This document shows, one piece after another, positions 8,181 through 15,955 of a stretch of 32,252 bases of DNA. A program made the translations under genes and the position numbers. How positions within the stretch are numbered: position 1 is the stretch's first letter; the number at the start of each line of letters is the position of its first letter. Origin of the DNA: Sphingomonadaceae bacterium (GTDB lineage Bacteria; Pseudomonadota; Alphaproteobacteria; Sphingomonadales; Sphingomonadaceae); the NCBI GenBank assembly GCA_947453945.1, contig CANGJB010000033.1, forward strand, positions 1 to 32,252. The letters run 5' to 3'. The notes below the pieces were generated by a model that saw only the letters and a list, made by a program, of their open reading frames with translations, searched no databases and was not told where the DNA came from.

Positions 8181-9401
8181 TCAGGCGCGCGCTTGCCGCG
8201 CGCTTCCGGAAAGCACGACCAGCAGCAGCGCGGCGCCCACCGCGCTGATGATCCCGGCGATCAGGAACGCGCCCTGCATCGTGCCAACCGCGCCGCGCAG
8301 CACGGAAACGAGCAGCGGCGAGGAGAACTGGCCGAAGAAGAACGTTGCCGTCCAGATGCCCATTCCGCGCCCGCGGTGCTGGAAGGGCAGCTGGCTCTGC
8401 GCCCAGGCGATCAGCGTGGGGATCGCCATGCCCGCGCCCGTCTGCTGCAGCGCCATACCCAGGATCATGCCCTGCCAGCCGCGCGTCAGCCCCATCACCG
8501 CCAGCCCCGCACCGAGAAAGCCGAGGAAGATCGCGATCAGCATCGGTGATCCCACGCCCTTGTTGCCCAACCACCAGAACAGGCTGGCGCCCGCAAGGAT
8601 GAAAAGCGTGGGCAGCGCCGTAATCTGGCCGATGCTTTGCGGATCGGAAACGCCCAGTTCCTGCCAGACGGTCGCGCCATTGACGATGAACACATAGTAG
8701 ATCGCGGACGAAAACAGCGTGAGGCCGGCAATGCCCAGCATCGCGCTCCACGGAAAGTCTTCGGCGCGCGCCTCGTCCATGCCCAGCATCTTGCGCACTG
8801 TCGCATCACTGGCCGGCTCGAACATCCAGCGCAGCATCGCCAGCCAGATTGGCAGCGCGAGGAGATAGAGCAGGAAAATCCCGTTCCAGCGCCAAGCGGT
8901 CATCGTCCCGGCAAAGAAGATCATCACCGAAGAAAGCGCCGGGCCGACCAGCCCCTGAAGCGCCAGCCACTTCCGGCGGCCCTCATCGGGCCAATAGTCG
9001 GCGATCAGCGTGTTGACCGTGGTGAGGATCACCGCCTCGCACAGCCCCAGCAAGAGGCGCGAGGCATAGATCGCATCAAGGTGTTCGAGGAAGAAGGGCG
9101 CCGCGCCGACAAGGCCATAGAAGAACGTGGACACCAGCAGCAGGCTGCGCCGTCCGAAGCGATCGACCATCAGCCCCGCAAACATCGCCACCAGCGCGAT
9201 TGTCAGCCCCGGCGCTGTGACCATCGAAGGCACTTTGGTGCCCGCGGTGGGATCACTCGCGGCGAAATGGCCGATGATCGCCGGGATCGCAGGAAACATC
9301 GAAACGATGGCCAGGATCGGCAAAAAGCCCGCGATGATGACTGTGAGCCCTTGCGCGAGGCCAGCCTTGCGCTCCACCGTCGATGTGCTTGCCAAGATCA
9401 T
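8181..9401 (-). CDS. MFS transporter (12-TM type)
   Basis: 406 aa, rich in hydrophobic helices, with the MFS motif-A loop GLMVDRFGRR after the second helix. It is an inner-membrane secondary transporter of unassigned substrate. Position next to the Rieske gene suggests an aglycone, organic acid or sugar, as inference only. I take ATG at 9401. A GGGGAG site touches that ATG, so a TTG two codons in (9395), at a better distance, is an alternative start. The longer open frame upstream runs antisense through the next transporter and is not coding. It ends head to head with the Rieske gene with no room for a terminator. Confidence 0.85.
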   Translation of the reverse strand: MILASTSTVERKAGLAQGLTVIIAGFLPILAIVSMFPAIPAIIGHFAASDPTAGTKVPSMVTAPGLTIALVAMFAGLMVDRFGRRSLLLVSTFFYGLVGAAPFFLEHLDAIYASRLLLGLCEAVILTTVNTLIADYWPDEGRRKWLALQGLVGPALSSVMIFFAGTMTAWRWNGIFLLYLLALPIWLAMLRWMFEPASDATVRKMLGMDEARAEDFPWSAMLGIAGLTLFSSAIYYVFIVNGATVWQELGVSDPQSIGQITALPTLFILAGASLFWWLGNKGVGSPMLIAIFLGFLGAGLAVMGLTRGWQGMILGMALQQTGAGMAIPTLIAWAQSQLPFQHRGRGMGIWTATFFFGQFSSPLLVSVLRGAVGTMQGAFLIAGIISAVGAALLLVVLSGSARQARA

Positions 9402-9464
9402 CTCCCCAACGCATTTTTGTCTCGCAGGTGGCAGAATGATGCCTTGATATCCTGCGGGCTGCCC

Positions 9465-9493
9465 TTGACCATAGGCGAGACCGGATAATAATA
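9465..9493 (+). promoter_or_regulatory. Candidate promoter of the rightward MFS gene
   Basis: TTGACC at 9465-9470 is followed after 17 bases by ATAATA (9488-9493) inside a TAATAATAG run. This is a fair sigma-70-type match in the 171-base divergent gap between the two transporter genes. Transcription would begin near 9500. I found no convincing palindrome in the gap. Confidence 0.4.
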
Positions 9494-9572
9494 GAAGCAA
9501 GATTTTAGTTTGATGAGGCGCAACCACTTCAAACGACACCGCCGATCGTGGCGGACGGAGATACCAAGCAGA

Positions 9573-11051
9573 ATGACAGCGAAAAGCGCAACGCCTGCAT
9601 CGGGGGCACCCGGTAGCAAGTTGCCGCACGAACTCGATGATCGCCAGCGCGCGCTTGCCTTCTTCACCGTGCTCACCGCCGTGGTGCTGGAAGTGGCGGA
9701 TTCGACCATCGTCAACACCGCGCTGCCCGCGATCCGCGATGGGCTGGGCGCTTCGCCATCGGCCATGCAGTGGATCGTCGCGGGCTATCTCCTTACGCTC
9801 GGCTCGCTGCTGTTGCTCGGCGGGCGGCTGGGCGATGCCTTCGGCCACCGCCGCCTGTTTCTGGGCGGCGTCGCGGGGTTCGTTGCTGCATCGACGCTCT
9901 GCGGCCTTGCGCCCACGCCCGGCACGCTCGTGCTGGCCCGTGTGCTCCAGGGCGCGGCCGGGGGGATGATGGGCCCGCAGACCATGGCGCTGGTCCAGTT
10001 GCTCTACACCCCGCTCGAGCGCGTCCGGCGCCTTGCCTTCTTCGGAATGATCATCGGCCTTGCCGCCATCGTCGGACCGATCCTCGGTGGGTTCCTCATC
10101 GCGCTCGATCTGTTCGGCCTCGGCTGGCGGCTTATCTTCCTGATCAACCTGCCCGTCGGCCTGTTCGCCCTCGCCATGGGCCGCCGCACCCTGCCCCTCA
10201 CCGGCGAGGAGCACCACGGCCTTGCCATTGATCTTGTCGGCGCGGCGCTGTTTGCCGGCGGGTTCGGCATGATCCTGCTGGCGCTGATCCAGTCGCACGA
10301 AGACCTCGGCGCTGTGCCAGCGGCATCCATCCTCGTGGGCGGCCTTTTTGCAGTCAGCCTCGGCTGGCGCCGGGCGGTCCTGCGCCGCGCTGCGGGCCTG
10401 CCGGCGATGATCGAGCCGGCGCTGTTTGCCTTGCGCAGCTTTCGCTGGGGCGTGATCGCCGCGATGGCCTTCACCAGCGCCTCGGTCGGGTTCCTGATGA
10501 TCTTTGCCGTCTCGCTGCAACAAGGGCTGCTGCTCACTCCGCTGGCGACCGCGCTGATCCACGTGCCGTTCGGCGCCGGCGTGATGATCGCGGTGGGCCT
10601 CCTTGTCCCGCGCCTGCTGCCCCGCATGGGCCGCGTACTGCCCATGATCGGTGGCGCACTGATGATCATCGGCATCCTCGCCACCCTCGCGCAGATCCGC
10701 GGCGATGTGGCCGGGGGCCCGCTGCTCGCCGCAACGCTCGCGCTGGCAGGGATCGGCTTTGGCACACTCTCCGGACCGCTCGGCCCCATCGTCGTCTCCG
10801 ATGTCGCGCGCACCCATGCCGGAACCGCCAGCGCCACCTTGCGCACCGCGCAGCAACTGGGCGGTGCGCTCGGCATCGCGCTCGTCGGCTCGGCCTACTT
10901 TTCGGTGGCCGGGCACGATGCAGCGGCGCGGCTGGCGGGCCTTACCCCCGGTGCGATCATGGTCGCGTCCCTGCTGGCCATCGCTGTCCTTGCCGTGTCG
11001 CGCCTGCCCGCGAACCTCTTTGGTGCAGGAAACAAGCCTGCAGCGGATTGA
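9573..11051 (+). CDS. MFS transporter, DHA2 (EmrB/QacA-like) family
   Basis: 492 aa with about 14 hydrophobic helices. The N-terminal segment reads ADSTIVNTALPAI, like the DHA2 helix-1 motif, and GGRLGDAFGHRR forms the motif-A loop. The family exports drugs, dyes and organic compounds by proton antiport. The start at ATG 9573 has CGGAG 12 bases upstream; a TTG at 9510 in the same frame would add a 21-residue basic stretch and seems less likely. Divergent from the other MFS gene and followed by the cupin/FAH pair, it may export a toxic phenolic intermediate, but that is inference. Confidence 0.85.
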   Translation: MTAKSATPASGAPGSKLPHELDDRQRALAFFTVLTAVVLEVADSTIVNTALPAIRDGLGASPSAMQWIVAGYLLTLGSLLLLGGRLGDAFGHRRLFLGGVAGFVAASTLCGLAPTPGTLVLARVLQGAAGGMMGPQTMALVQLLYTPLERVRRLAFFGMIIGLAAIVGPILGGFLIALDLFGLGWRLIFLINLPVGLFALAMGRRTLPLTGEEHHGLAIDLVGAALFAGGFGMILLALIQSHEDLGAVPAASILVGGLFAVSLGWRRAVLRRAAGLPAMIEPALFALRSFRWGVIAAMAFTSASVGFLMIFAVSLQQGLLLTPLATALIHVPFGAGVMIAVGLLVPRLLPRMGRVLPMIGGALMIIGILATLAQIRGDVAGGPLLAATLALAGIGFGTLSGPLGPIVVSDVARTHAGTASATLRTAQQLGGALGIALVGSAYFSVAGHDAAARLAGLTPGAIMVASLLAIAVLAVSRLPANLFGAGNKPAAD

Positions 11052-11072
11052 CCTTGCGCCGCTACATCGGCA

Positions 11073-11101
11073 TTGTTGATTGAAATTCCAGCAAATATAT
11101 C
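11073..11101 (+). promoter_or_regulatory. Candidate promoter of the cupin-FAH pair
   Basis: TTGTTG at 11073-11078 and TATATC at 11096-11101 are 17 bases apart in the AT-rich gap after the DHA2 gene. The -10 element runs into the palindrome at 11098-11114, a layout typical of repression. A GGGAG site precedes the ATG at 11137. Confidence 0.4.
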
Positions 11102-11114
11102 TGTGAAACAGATA
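11098..11114. promoter_or_regulatory. 17-bp perfect inverted repeat, probable operator
   Basis: TATCTGT-GAA-ACAGATA is a perfect 7-3-7 palindrome that overlaps the predicted -10 and start of transcription. The GT-N3-AC core resembles operators of FadR-type GntR regulators. No GntR gene is in the window; the LacI gene three positions downstream is the only nearby candidate, and its family prefers CG-centred sites. The regulator is therefore unassigned. Confidence 0.45.
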
Positions 11115-11136
11115 CAAAACTATCGCGGGAGATTAT

Positions 11137-11706
11137 ATGGACTTCAAATCAGTGCGCCGCGTGGTCACCGGCCACGACGCATCCGGCCGCGCCATCATCC
11201 AGGAAGACAGCGCCGCAACCCGCGTGCAGCGCGTGGGCGGCGCCATCGGCCCGATGTTCCATGAAGTGTGGAACACGCAAAGCACGCCCGCGCCCATCGA
11301 TGCCGCCTCTGGCGAACCAGCAGAAGCCGGCATCGTCCTCGCCCCGCCGAAGAACGGCACCCGCATCCGCGTGCTCGATATCCCGCCGGAAGGCGATGGC
11401 ATCCGCACCATGACACCCGAGGAGGCCGCCGCCCACTTCGCTGAAGTCGGCGCGGGCCATGCCTCCAACGCCGCAAAAGCCGGTGCGCGCCATGCGCTCA
11501 TGCACCGCACCGAAACCATCGACTACGGCATAGTCATCGAAGGCGAACTCGTGCTGATCATGGATGAGGGCGAAACCACGATCTATCCCGGCGATATCGT
11601 GATCCAGCGCGGCACCAACCACGGCTGGGCCAACCGCTCGGACAAGAACTGCCGCATCGTCTTCGTGCTGATCGACGGCGAGTTTGCTCCGGACCTGAAG
11701 GCATGA
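11137..11706 (+). CDS. Cupin-domain protein
   Basis: 189 aa with one C-terminal cupin barrel at about residues 115-186. Motif 1 starts HRTETIDY (His123), so the usual second histidine is missing. Motif 2 is GDIVIQRGTNHGW with His162. The N-terminal half, rich in Pro and Gly, is not recognised as a known domain. Single-cupin proteins can be dioxygenases, isomerases or sugar-binding proteins; gentisate-type dioxygenases are longer and bicupin. Its stop overlaps the FAH-family start in ATGA, so the two probably act in one pathway, perhaps opening and then hydrolysing an aromatic or sugar-acid product. Confidence 0.8.
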   Translation: MDFKSVRRVVTGHDASGRAIIQEDSAATRVQRVGGAIGPMFHEVWNTQSTPAPIDAASGEPAEAGIVLAPPKNGTRIRVLDIPPEGDGIRTMTPEEAAAHFAEVGAGHASNAAKAGARHALMHRTETIDYGIVIEGELVLIMDEGETTIYPGDIVIQRGTNHGWANRSDKNCRIVFVLIDGEFAPDLKA

Positions 11707-12659
11707 GGCTCGCCACTCTGCGGGAAGGCACGCCCGATGGCGTGCTGGCGCTCGTCTCGGCGGATGGGGAGCGCGTGCTGCGCGTGGGCGGTCATCTCCT
11801 CGGCGCGATAGAGGATTGGCCCGCTACGCTGGCCAAGCTCGAAGCCGCTGATGCCCGCCTTGCCGCAGGCGAAGGCGAACCGTCGGACGACGTCACTTTC
11901 GCCGCCCCGCTCCCGCGCACCTGGCAGTGGCTCGATGGTTCGGCCTTCACCACGCACGGCGATCTCATGGCCGTGGCCTTCAAGCACGATCCCCACGAAG
12001 GGGACCGCCCCCTGATGTACCAGGGCCTGTCGGACCGGTTCTACGGCCCCGCCGATCCCGTGCCCTTCCCCGCGATGGAACACGGCATCGATTTCGAAGG
12101 CGAATTCGGCGTGATCGTCGATGCCGTCCCCATGGGCACTTCCGCCGAGGAAGCCCTCAAGCACATCCGCCTCATCGTCCAGATCAACGATTGGTCGCTG
12201 CGCGCCATCGCGCCTGTCGAAATGAAGACCGGCTTCGGCTGGATTCAGGCCAAGCCCGCCTGCTCGATGGCCCCCTTCGCTGTCACCCCCGATGAACTGG
12301 GCGATGCTTGGCGCGATGGCCGCGTCTGTCTCGATCTCATCATCGACTGGAACGGCAGGGAAGTCGGCCGCGCCAATGGCGCTGCCATGGCCTTCGGTTT
12401 TCACGAACTCGTCGCCCATGCCGCGCTCACCCGCGATCTTGTCGCAGGCACGGTGATCGGTTCCGGCACCGTCTCGAACGCCAACTACGCCGAAGTCGGC
12501 TCAAGCTGCATTTCGGAGATCCGCGCGATCGAGATCATCGCCAGCGGCGCGCCGCAGACCCCGTTCATGGCCTTTGGCGATACCGTGCGGATGATCGCGG
12601 TGGACAGCACGGGCCGCGCTCCGTTCGGCATGATCGACAGTCAGGTGGTGCGCGCCTGA
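11703..12659 (+). CDS. Fumarylacetoacetate hydrolase (FAH)-family protein
   Basis: 318 aa. The C-terminal FAH fold carries the metal ligands Glu132 and Glu134 in DFEGEFG and Asp163 in INDWS. Members hydrolyse, hydrate or decarboxylate 2-keto or beta-diketo acids, for example fumarylpyruvate, 2-keto-4-pentenoate or 2,4-diketo sugar acids. The substrate here cannot be read from sequence. Coupling to the cupin gene by a 4-base overlap and nearness to the Rieske oxygenase suggest aromatic ring-cleavage products. Dehydrated keto-sugar acids from the sugar branch are an equally reasonable alternative. Confidence 0.88.
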   Translation: MRLATLREGTPDGVLALVSADGERVLRVGGHLLGAIEDWPATLAKLEAADARLAAGEGEPSDDVTFAAPLPRTWQWLDGSAFTTHGDLMAVAFKHDPHEGDRPLMYQGLSDRFYGPADPVPFPAMEHGIDFEGEFGVIVDAVPMGTSAEEALKHIRLIVQINDWSLRAIAPVEMKTGFGWIQAKPACSMAPFAVTPDELGDAWRDGRVCLDLIIDWNGREVGRANGAAMAFGFHELVAHAALTRDLVAGTVIGSGTVSNANYAEVGSSCISEIRAIEIIASGAPQTPFMAFGDTVRMIAVDSTGRAPFGMIDSQVVRA

Positions 12660-12708
12660 TTGTTAGCTACGCTTTGCATTTCGCCGCCGCCTCGGTGTAG
12701 GACCGCAC

Positions 12709-12718
12709 GGAACGTTCC
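12709..12718. promoter_or_regulatory. GGAACGTTCC palindrome before the LacI gene
   Basis: This perfect 10-bp palindrome, centred on CG as LacI-family operators are, lies 29 bases before the LacI ATG. A weak TTTGCA (12673-12678)/TGTAGG (12696-12701) pair, 17 bases apart, would place transcription start on it, so autorepression is possible. A 10-bp palindrome can occur by chance. Confidence 0.3.
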
Positions 12719-12747
12719 CACCCCCGCGACGAGGCGGCCTGATCCTG

Positions 12748-13770
12748 ATGCGCAAGACAAAGCGGGCCACCATTGTCGATGTTGCGCGCATGGCCGAAGT
12801 CTCGGCCAAGACGGTCAGCCGCGTCGTCAACAACGAACCGCACGTGACAGAGGCGGTGAAAGTGCGCGTGCGCGAAGCGATGCGCACTTTGCGCTATCAC
12901 CCCAATGTCGCGGCGCAGGGGCTGGTGCGCAGCCGCTCCTACCTGATCGGGCTGGTCTACGAAAAGCCGAGCCCGTCCTACGTCGTCGAACTGCAAAAAG
13001 GCGCGCTTGAGCGACTGCACGGCGAACGCTTCCGCCTTGTCGTGCTCCCGGTGGAATCCGTCACCGAGCGTGAGGACGAGATCATCGCCCTGCTGCGCTC
13101 CGCCGCGCTCGATGCCGTGCTGCTCGCCCCGCCCGCATCGGACCATGCCGGTCTGATGCGCGAACTGCGCGAGGTTGGCATGCCGTTCGCGCGTATCTCG
13201 CCCACGCGCCTCCTCGGCAACGGGCCGTCGGTCGCGATGGACGATGTTGCCGCCGCGCAGGAAGCCGCCGAACATCTCGTGGCGCTCGGCCACCGCCGGA
13301 TCGGGATCATCAAGGGCGATCCCAGCCACGCCGCATCCGATGCGCGCCTTGTCGGCTATATGCAGGCGCTGGCCAAGGCGGGCATTCCGCTGCGCACGGA
13401 AATGATCGAATCCGGCCTGTTCACTTTCGATTCCGGCCTTGTCGCTGCCCGCCGCCTGCTGGCCCTCGATCCGCCGCCCACCGCGATCCTTGCGCAGAAC
13501 GACGATATGGCCGCCGCTACAATGGCCGCCGCGCGCGAACGCGGTCTTAATGTGCCGGAAGATCTCTCGGTCGTCGGCTTCGACGATTCCGACATTTCGC
13601 GCGTGGTCTGGCCCCCGCTCACCACGATCCGCCAGCCCGTGGAAGACATGGCCCACCGCGCGATGGACATGCTGCTGCACGTGCTGAAGGGCGAGCCTGA
13701 GGGTGGCGATGTCCTGCTCGCGCATGAACTCCTCATCCGCCGCAGCACCGCCCCGCCAAAAGCGGGCTAG
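12748..13770 (+). CDS. LacI-family transcriptional regulator
   Basis: 340 aa. A helix-turn-helix lies at residues 8-27 (TIVDVARMAEVSAKTVSRVV), followed by the hinge helix at about 50-60 and a periplasmic-binding-protein-like sugar sensor from about 64 to the end. Such repressors release DNA on binding a sugar or glycoside. Candidate targets in the window are the CG-centred sites at 12709-12718 and 20789-20802. The gene sits between the catabolic genes and the TonB/halogenase unit, so it could control either. It ends convergently with the ROK regulator, with a repeat between them. Confidence 0.92.
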   Translation: MRKTKRATIVDVARMAEVSAKTVSRVVNNEPHVTEAVKVRVREAMRTLRYHPNVAAQGLVRSRSYLIGLVYEKPSPSYVVELQKGALERLHGERFRLVVLPVESVTEREDEIIALLRSAALDAVLLAPPASDHAGLMRELREVGMPFARISPTRLLGNGPSVAMDDVAAAQEAAEHLVALGHRRIGIIKGDPSHAASDARLVGYMQALAKAGIPLRTEMIESGLFTFDSGLVAARRLLALDPPPTAILAQNDDMAAATMAAARERGLNVPEDLSVVGFDDSDISRVVWPPLTTIRQPVEDMAHRAMDMLLHVLKGEPEGGDVLLAHELLIRRSTAPPKAG

Positions 13771-13793
13771 GACACGGGCCAGCCCCAAACGCT

Positions 13794-13869
13794 TTCGTCA
13801 CCCCAGCGAAGGCGGGAGTCCTGAGCCACATAGCCTGCGCTGGATTCCCGCCTTTGCGGGAATGACGAA
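13794..13869. repeat. REP-like intergenic inverted repeat, copy 1
   Basis: A 76-base element with 28-base arms running from TTCGTCA to ATGACGAA; 23 of 28 arm positions match. The right arm contains its own mini-hairpin (TTCCCGC/GCGGGAA), so the RNA could fold into a branched structure. It lies between the convergent LacI and ROK gene ends and may serve both as terminator or mRNA stabiliser. A second, better-preserved copy is at 26997-27079. The type resembles GTCATTCCCGC dispersed repeats common in alphaproteobacteria. Confidence 0.75.
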
Positions 13870-13910
13870 GGGTGTGGAGGTGCGCGCAGCACCGGCCCGC
13901 CGCGCTCGAG

Positions 13911-15086
13911 CTAGCCCGCCTCAACCGCCAGCGCGAGATCATCAAACGAAAGCAGCGCCGCGCCCACGGCAGAGGCATCCTCGGCCAGCGCCGCCGCCAT
14001 CACCGGCGCAATCGCCGGGGCATCGCGCCCGCCGCTACGCAGCAAAAGATTGGTGCGCTGCGTCAGCCGTTCCAGCAGCGGCATCGGCAGCCGCCCGCCC
14101 ACCAGCACCACGCCCGGATTGATCAGCAGGTTCACCGCCACCAGCGGCTGCACCAGCGCGCGTGCGCATTCCTCGATCCAGTCGTCGTGGATGCGCTGGA
14201 GCGCGCCGTCCCCAGCAATCGCCTCCCCTTGCGCAAAGGGCGCGCGGCCCGCCTGCAGCAGTCGGCGGTTCAGCCCGGCAATCGAAACGATCGATTGCAG
14301 CGGCACCATGGCGCCGCCCTCGCCCTGAACACTCATGAAGCCGATTTCGCCGCTGCGCCCGTCCGCGCCGCGATCATATTGCCCGCCGACCACCAGCCCG
14401 CCGCCGAGGCCATAGCTGATCAGCACATAGAAGAAGCTCGCCTCGCGCTGGCCGCGCCCGAACTGCATTTCGCCGATGGCAGCCGCGGCCGCGTCGTTCT
14501 CGATGAAGATCGGTCGGCCCAGCGGCTCGGCAAACAAGGCCTCGAGATTGGTGGCAGACCACTGCGCGTAATCGCCCGGCATGCCCGGCAAGTCGATCAC
14601 ACCCAGCCCGTCGGGCAAAGCAAGGCCGATCCCGGTGATCGCCCCGGGCTCCACGCCCGCCATCGCCAGCAGCTTGTCGAGATTACGGCGATAGAAGCTG
14701 CGCACCTGTTCGGGCAACGCAAAGGCGATCTCCTGATCGAGCCGGGCCTTCACCGTCCCGGCAAAGTCCGCCAGCACCATGGTGATATGATCGCGGTCCA
14801 CATTGAGCCCGATGGCATGGGCGCCTTGCGGGTTGATCACCAGCCGCGTCGCCGGTTGCCCGCGCCCGCCGCGCTGCTGCCCAGCCGTGCGCAGCAGGCC
14901 GCGCTCCATCAGGCGGCGGGTGATGTTCGTCACGGTGGGATGCGCAAGGCCGGTCTGCCGTGCCAGTTCGGCCTTGGTCAGCGTGCCTTGCGCGCGGATC
15001 GCGCGGAGCACGATCCGGGTGTTGTGCGCCCCCGCATCCTCGATCGTCGCGCCGCGATATCCGCTGCGCGTAAGCCCCAGTGTCAC
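13911..15086 (-). CDS. ROK-family transcriptional regulator (NagC/Mlc/XylR-like)
   Basis: 391 aa. A winged helix-turn-helix occupies about residues 22-80 (LTKAELARQTGLAHPTVTNI is the recognition part), followed by a ROK domain to the end. The ATP-binding DxGxT loop is replaced by GLNVDRDHI. The cysteine zinc cluster present in NagC, Mlc and ROK kinases is missing: the GEIGFMSVQ region has no cysteines. It is therefore a sugar-sensing regulator rather than a kinase. GTG 15086 overlaps the stop of the fructokinase-like gene (GTGA), so it is translationally coupled to it. It probably controls the leftward TonB-halogenase unit or related sugar genes. Confidence 0.88.
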   Translation of the reverse strand: MTLGLTRSGYRGATIEDAGAHNTRIVLRAIRAQGTLTKAELARQTGLAHPTVTNITRRLMERGLLRTAGQQRGGRGQPATRLVINPQGAHAIGLNVDRDHITMVLADFAGTVKARLDQEIAFALPEQVRSFYRRNLDKLLAMAGVEPGAITGIGLALPDGLGVIDLPGMPGDYAQWSATNLEALFAEPLGRPIFIENDAAAAAIGEMQFGRGQREASFFYVLISYGLGGGLVVGGQYDRGADGRSGEIGFMSVQGEGGAMVPLQSIVSIAGLNRRLLQAGRAPFAQGEAIAGDGALQRIHDDWIEECARALVQPLVAVNLLINPGVVLVGGRLPMPLLERLTQRTNLLLRSGGRDAPAIAPVMAAALAEDASAVGAALLSFDDLALAVEAG

Positions 15087-15955
15087 GCGTCCCCCACTTC
15101 CAGCACGTCCAGCGCAATCGCCAGTGCGCCCATCGGCCCTGCTTGATCGCCCAGAAGAGGTGCACCGATGGTAAAGGACGCTTGCGCATACCCGGCAAGG
15201 CTCGCCTGCACCGCCGCATCGACCCGTGCGACCAACTCGGGCCGGTTGGTCAGCACCCCGCCGCCCAGCGCAACCCGTTCAGGCGCCCCGGTCAGCACGA
15301 TGGTATGGACAAGGCGTGCGAGAACATGGACGAAGTGATTCCATATTGGATGGAATTCGTCCAGTGCCTCGCCCGCCTGCCCGGCGCGCGCGGCCAGCGC
15401 AGGCCCGGAAATCAGCCCTTCCACGCAGGCCCCGTGAAACGGACAAGTGCCCGGTGCCTCGTCTCCGGATGCGCGGTCCACATAAATGTGCCCCAATTCG
15501 CTATGCGCCCGGCCAGCCAGGGTGCGCCGGCCCACAACCAGCCCCACGCCGACCCCGGTGCCCACGGTCACATAAGCGTGATTTGCCATGCCCTGCGCCC
15601 CGCCCCAGCGCCCTTCCGCCAGCGCCGCGCCGTTCACATCGCTGTCGAGCCCGATCGGGAGGCCATATCGCGCGGTGAGATGCGCCGCGAGGCCGAAGCC
15701 CTGCCAGCCCGGCTTGGGCGTGGCGAGGAACGTGCCGAAATCGGGCGCCGCCCGGTCGGTGCGGATCGGCCCGAAGGCCGCAACCCCGATGGCATCAACC
15801 GGATAGGCGGCCGTCCATTCATCAAGGATCGCCGTGAGATCGCCCACCGTGCTCCCGGCATCGCGCGTCGGCACGCGGCGCTGGTCGATCACTTCGCGGC
15901 CCTTAGCCAGCGTGGCGACGCACTTGGTACCACCCAGTTCCAGCCCTGCGATCAT
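15083..15955 (-). CDS. ROK-family sugar kinase, fructokinase-like
   Basis: 290 aa. The phosphate loop LELGGTK is at residues 5-11, the catalytic Asp106 is in DSDVNGAALAE, and the zinc site His156, Cys171, His174, Cys177 matches Bacillus YdhR/fructokinase-type enzymes. It would phosphorylate fructose, possibly mannose or another hexose, with ATP in the cytoplasm. The ATG overlaps the halogenase stop in ATGA and its own stop overlaps the ROK regulator start. The kinase suggests that the imported glycan or glycoside contains or yields fructose or mannose. Confidence 0.85.
   Translation of the reverse strand: MIAGLELGGTKCVATLAKGREVIDQRRVPTRDAGSTVGDLTAILDEWTAAYPVDAIGVAAFGPIRTDRAAPDFGTFLATPKPGWQGFGLAAHLTARYGLPIGLDSDVNGAALAEGRWGGAQGMANHAYVTVGTGVGVGLVVGRRTLAGRAHSELGHIYVDRASGDEAPGTCPFHGACVEGLISGPALAARAGQAGEALDEFHPIWNHFVHVLARLVHTIVLTGAPERVALGGGVLTNRPELVARVDAAVQASLAGYAQASFTIGAPLLGDQAGPMGALAIALDVLEVGDA

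Noticed and set aside
9402..11117. Upstream extension of the leftward MFS frame (to 978 codons)
   Set aside because: It is hydrophilic, low-complexity sequence antisense to the DHA2 transporter; the membrane protein starts normally at 9401.
11137..12659. Cupin-FAH pair as a standard gentisate dioxygenase and fumarylpyruvate hydrolase
   Set aside because: The cupin is a 189-aa single-barrel protein with an altered metal motif, whereas gentisate dioxygenases are about 350-aa bicupins.
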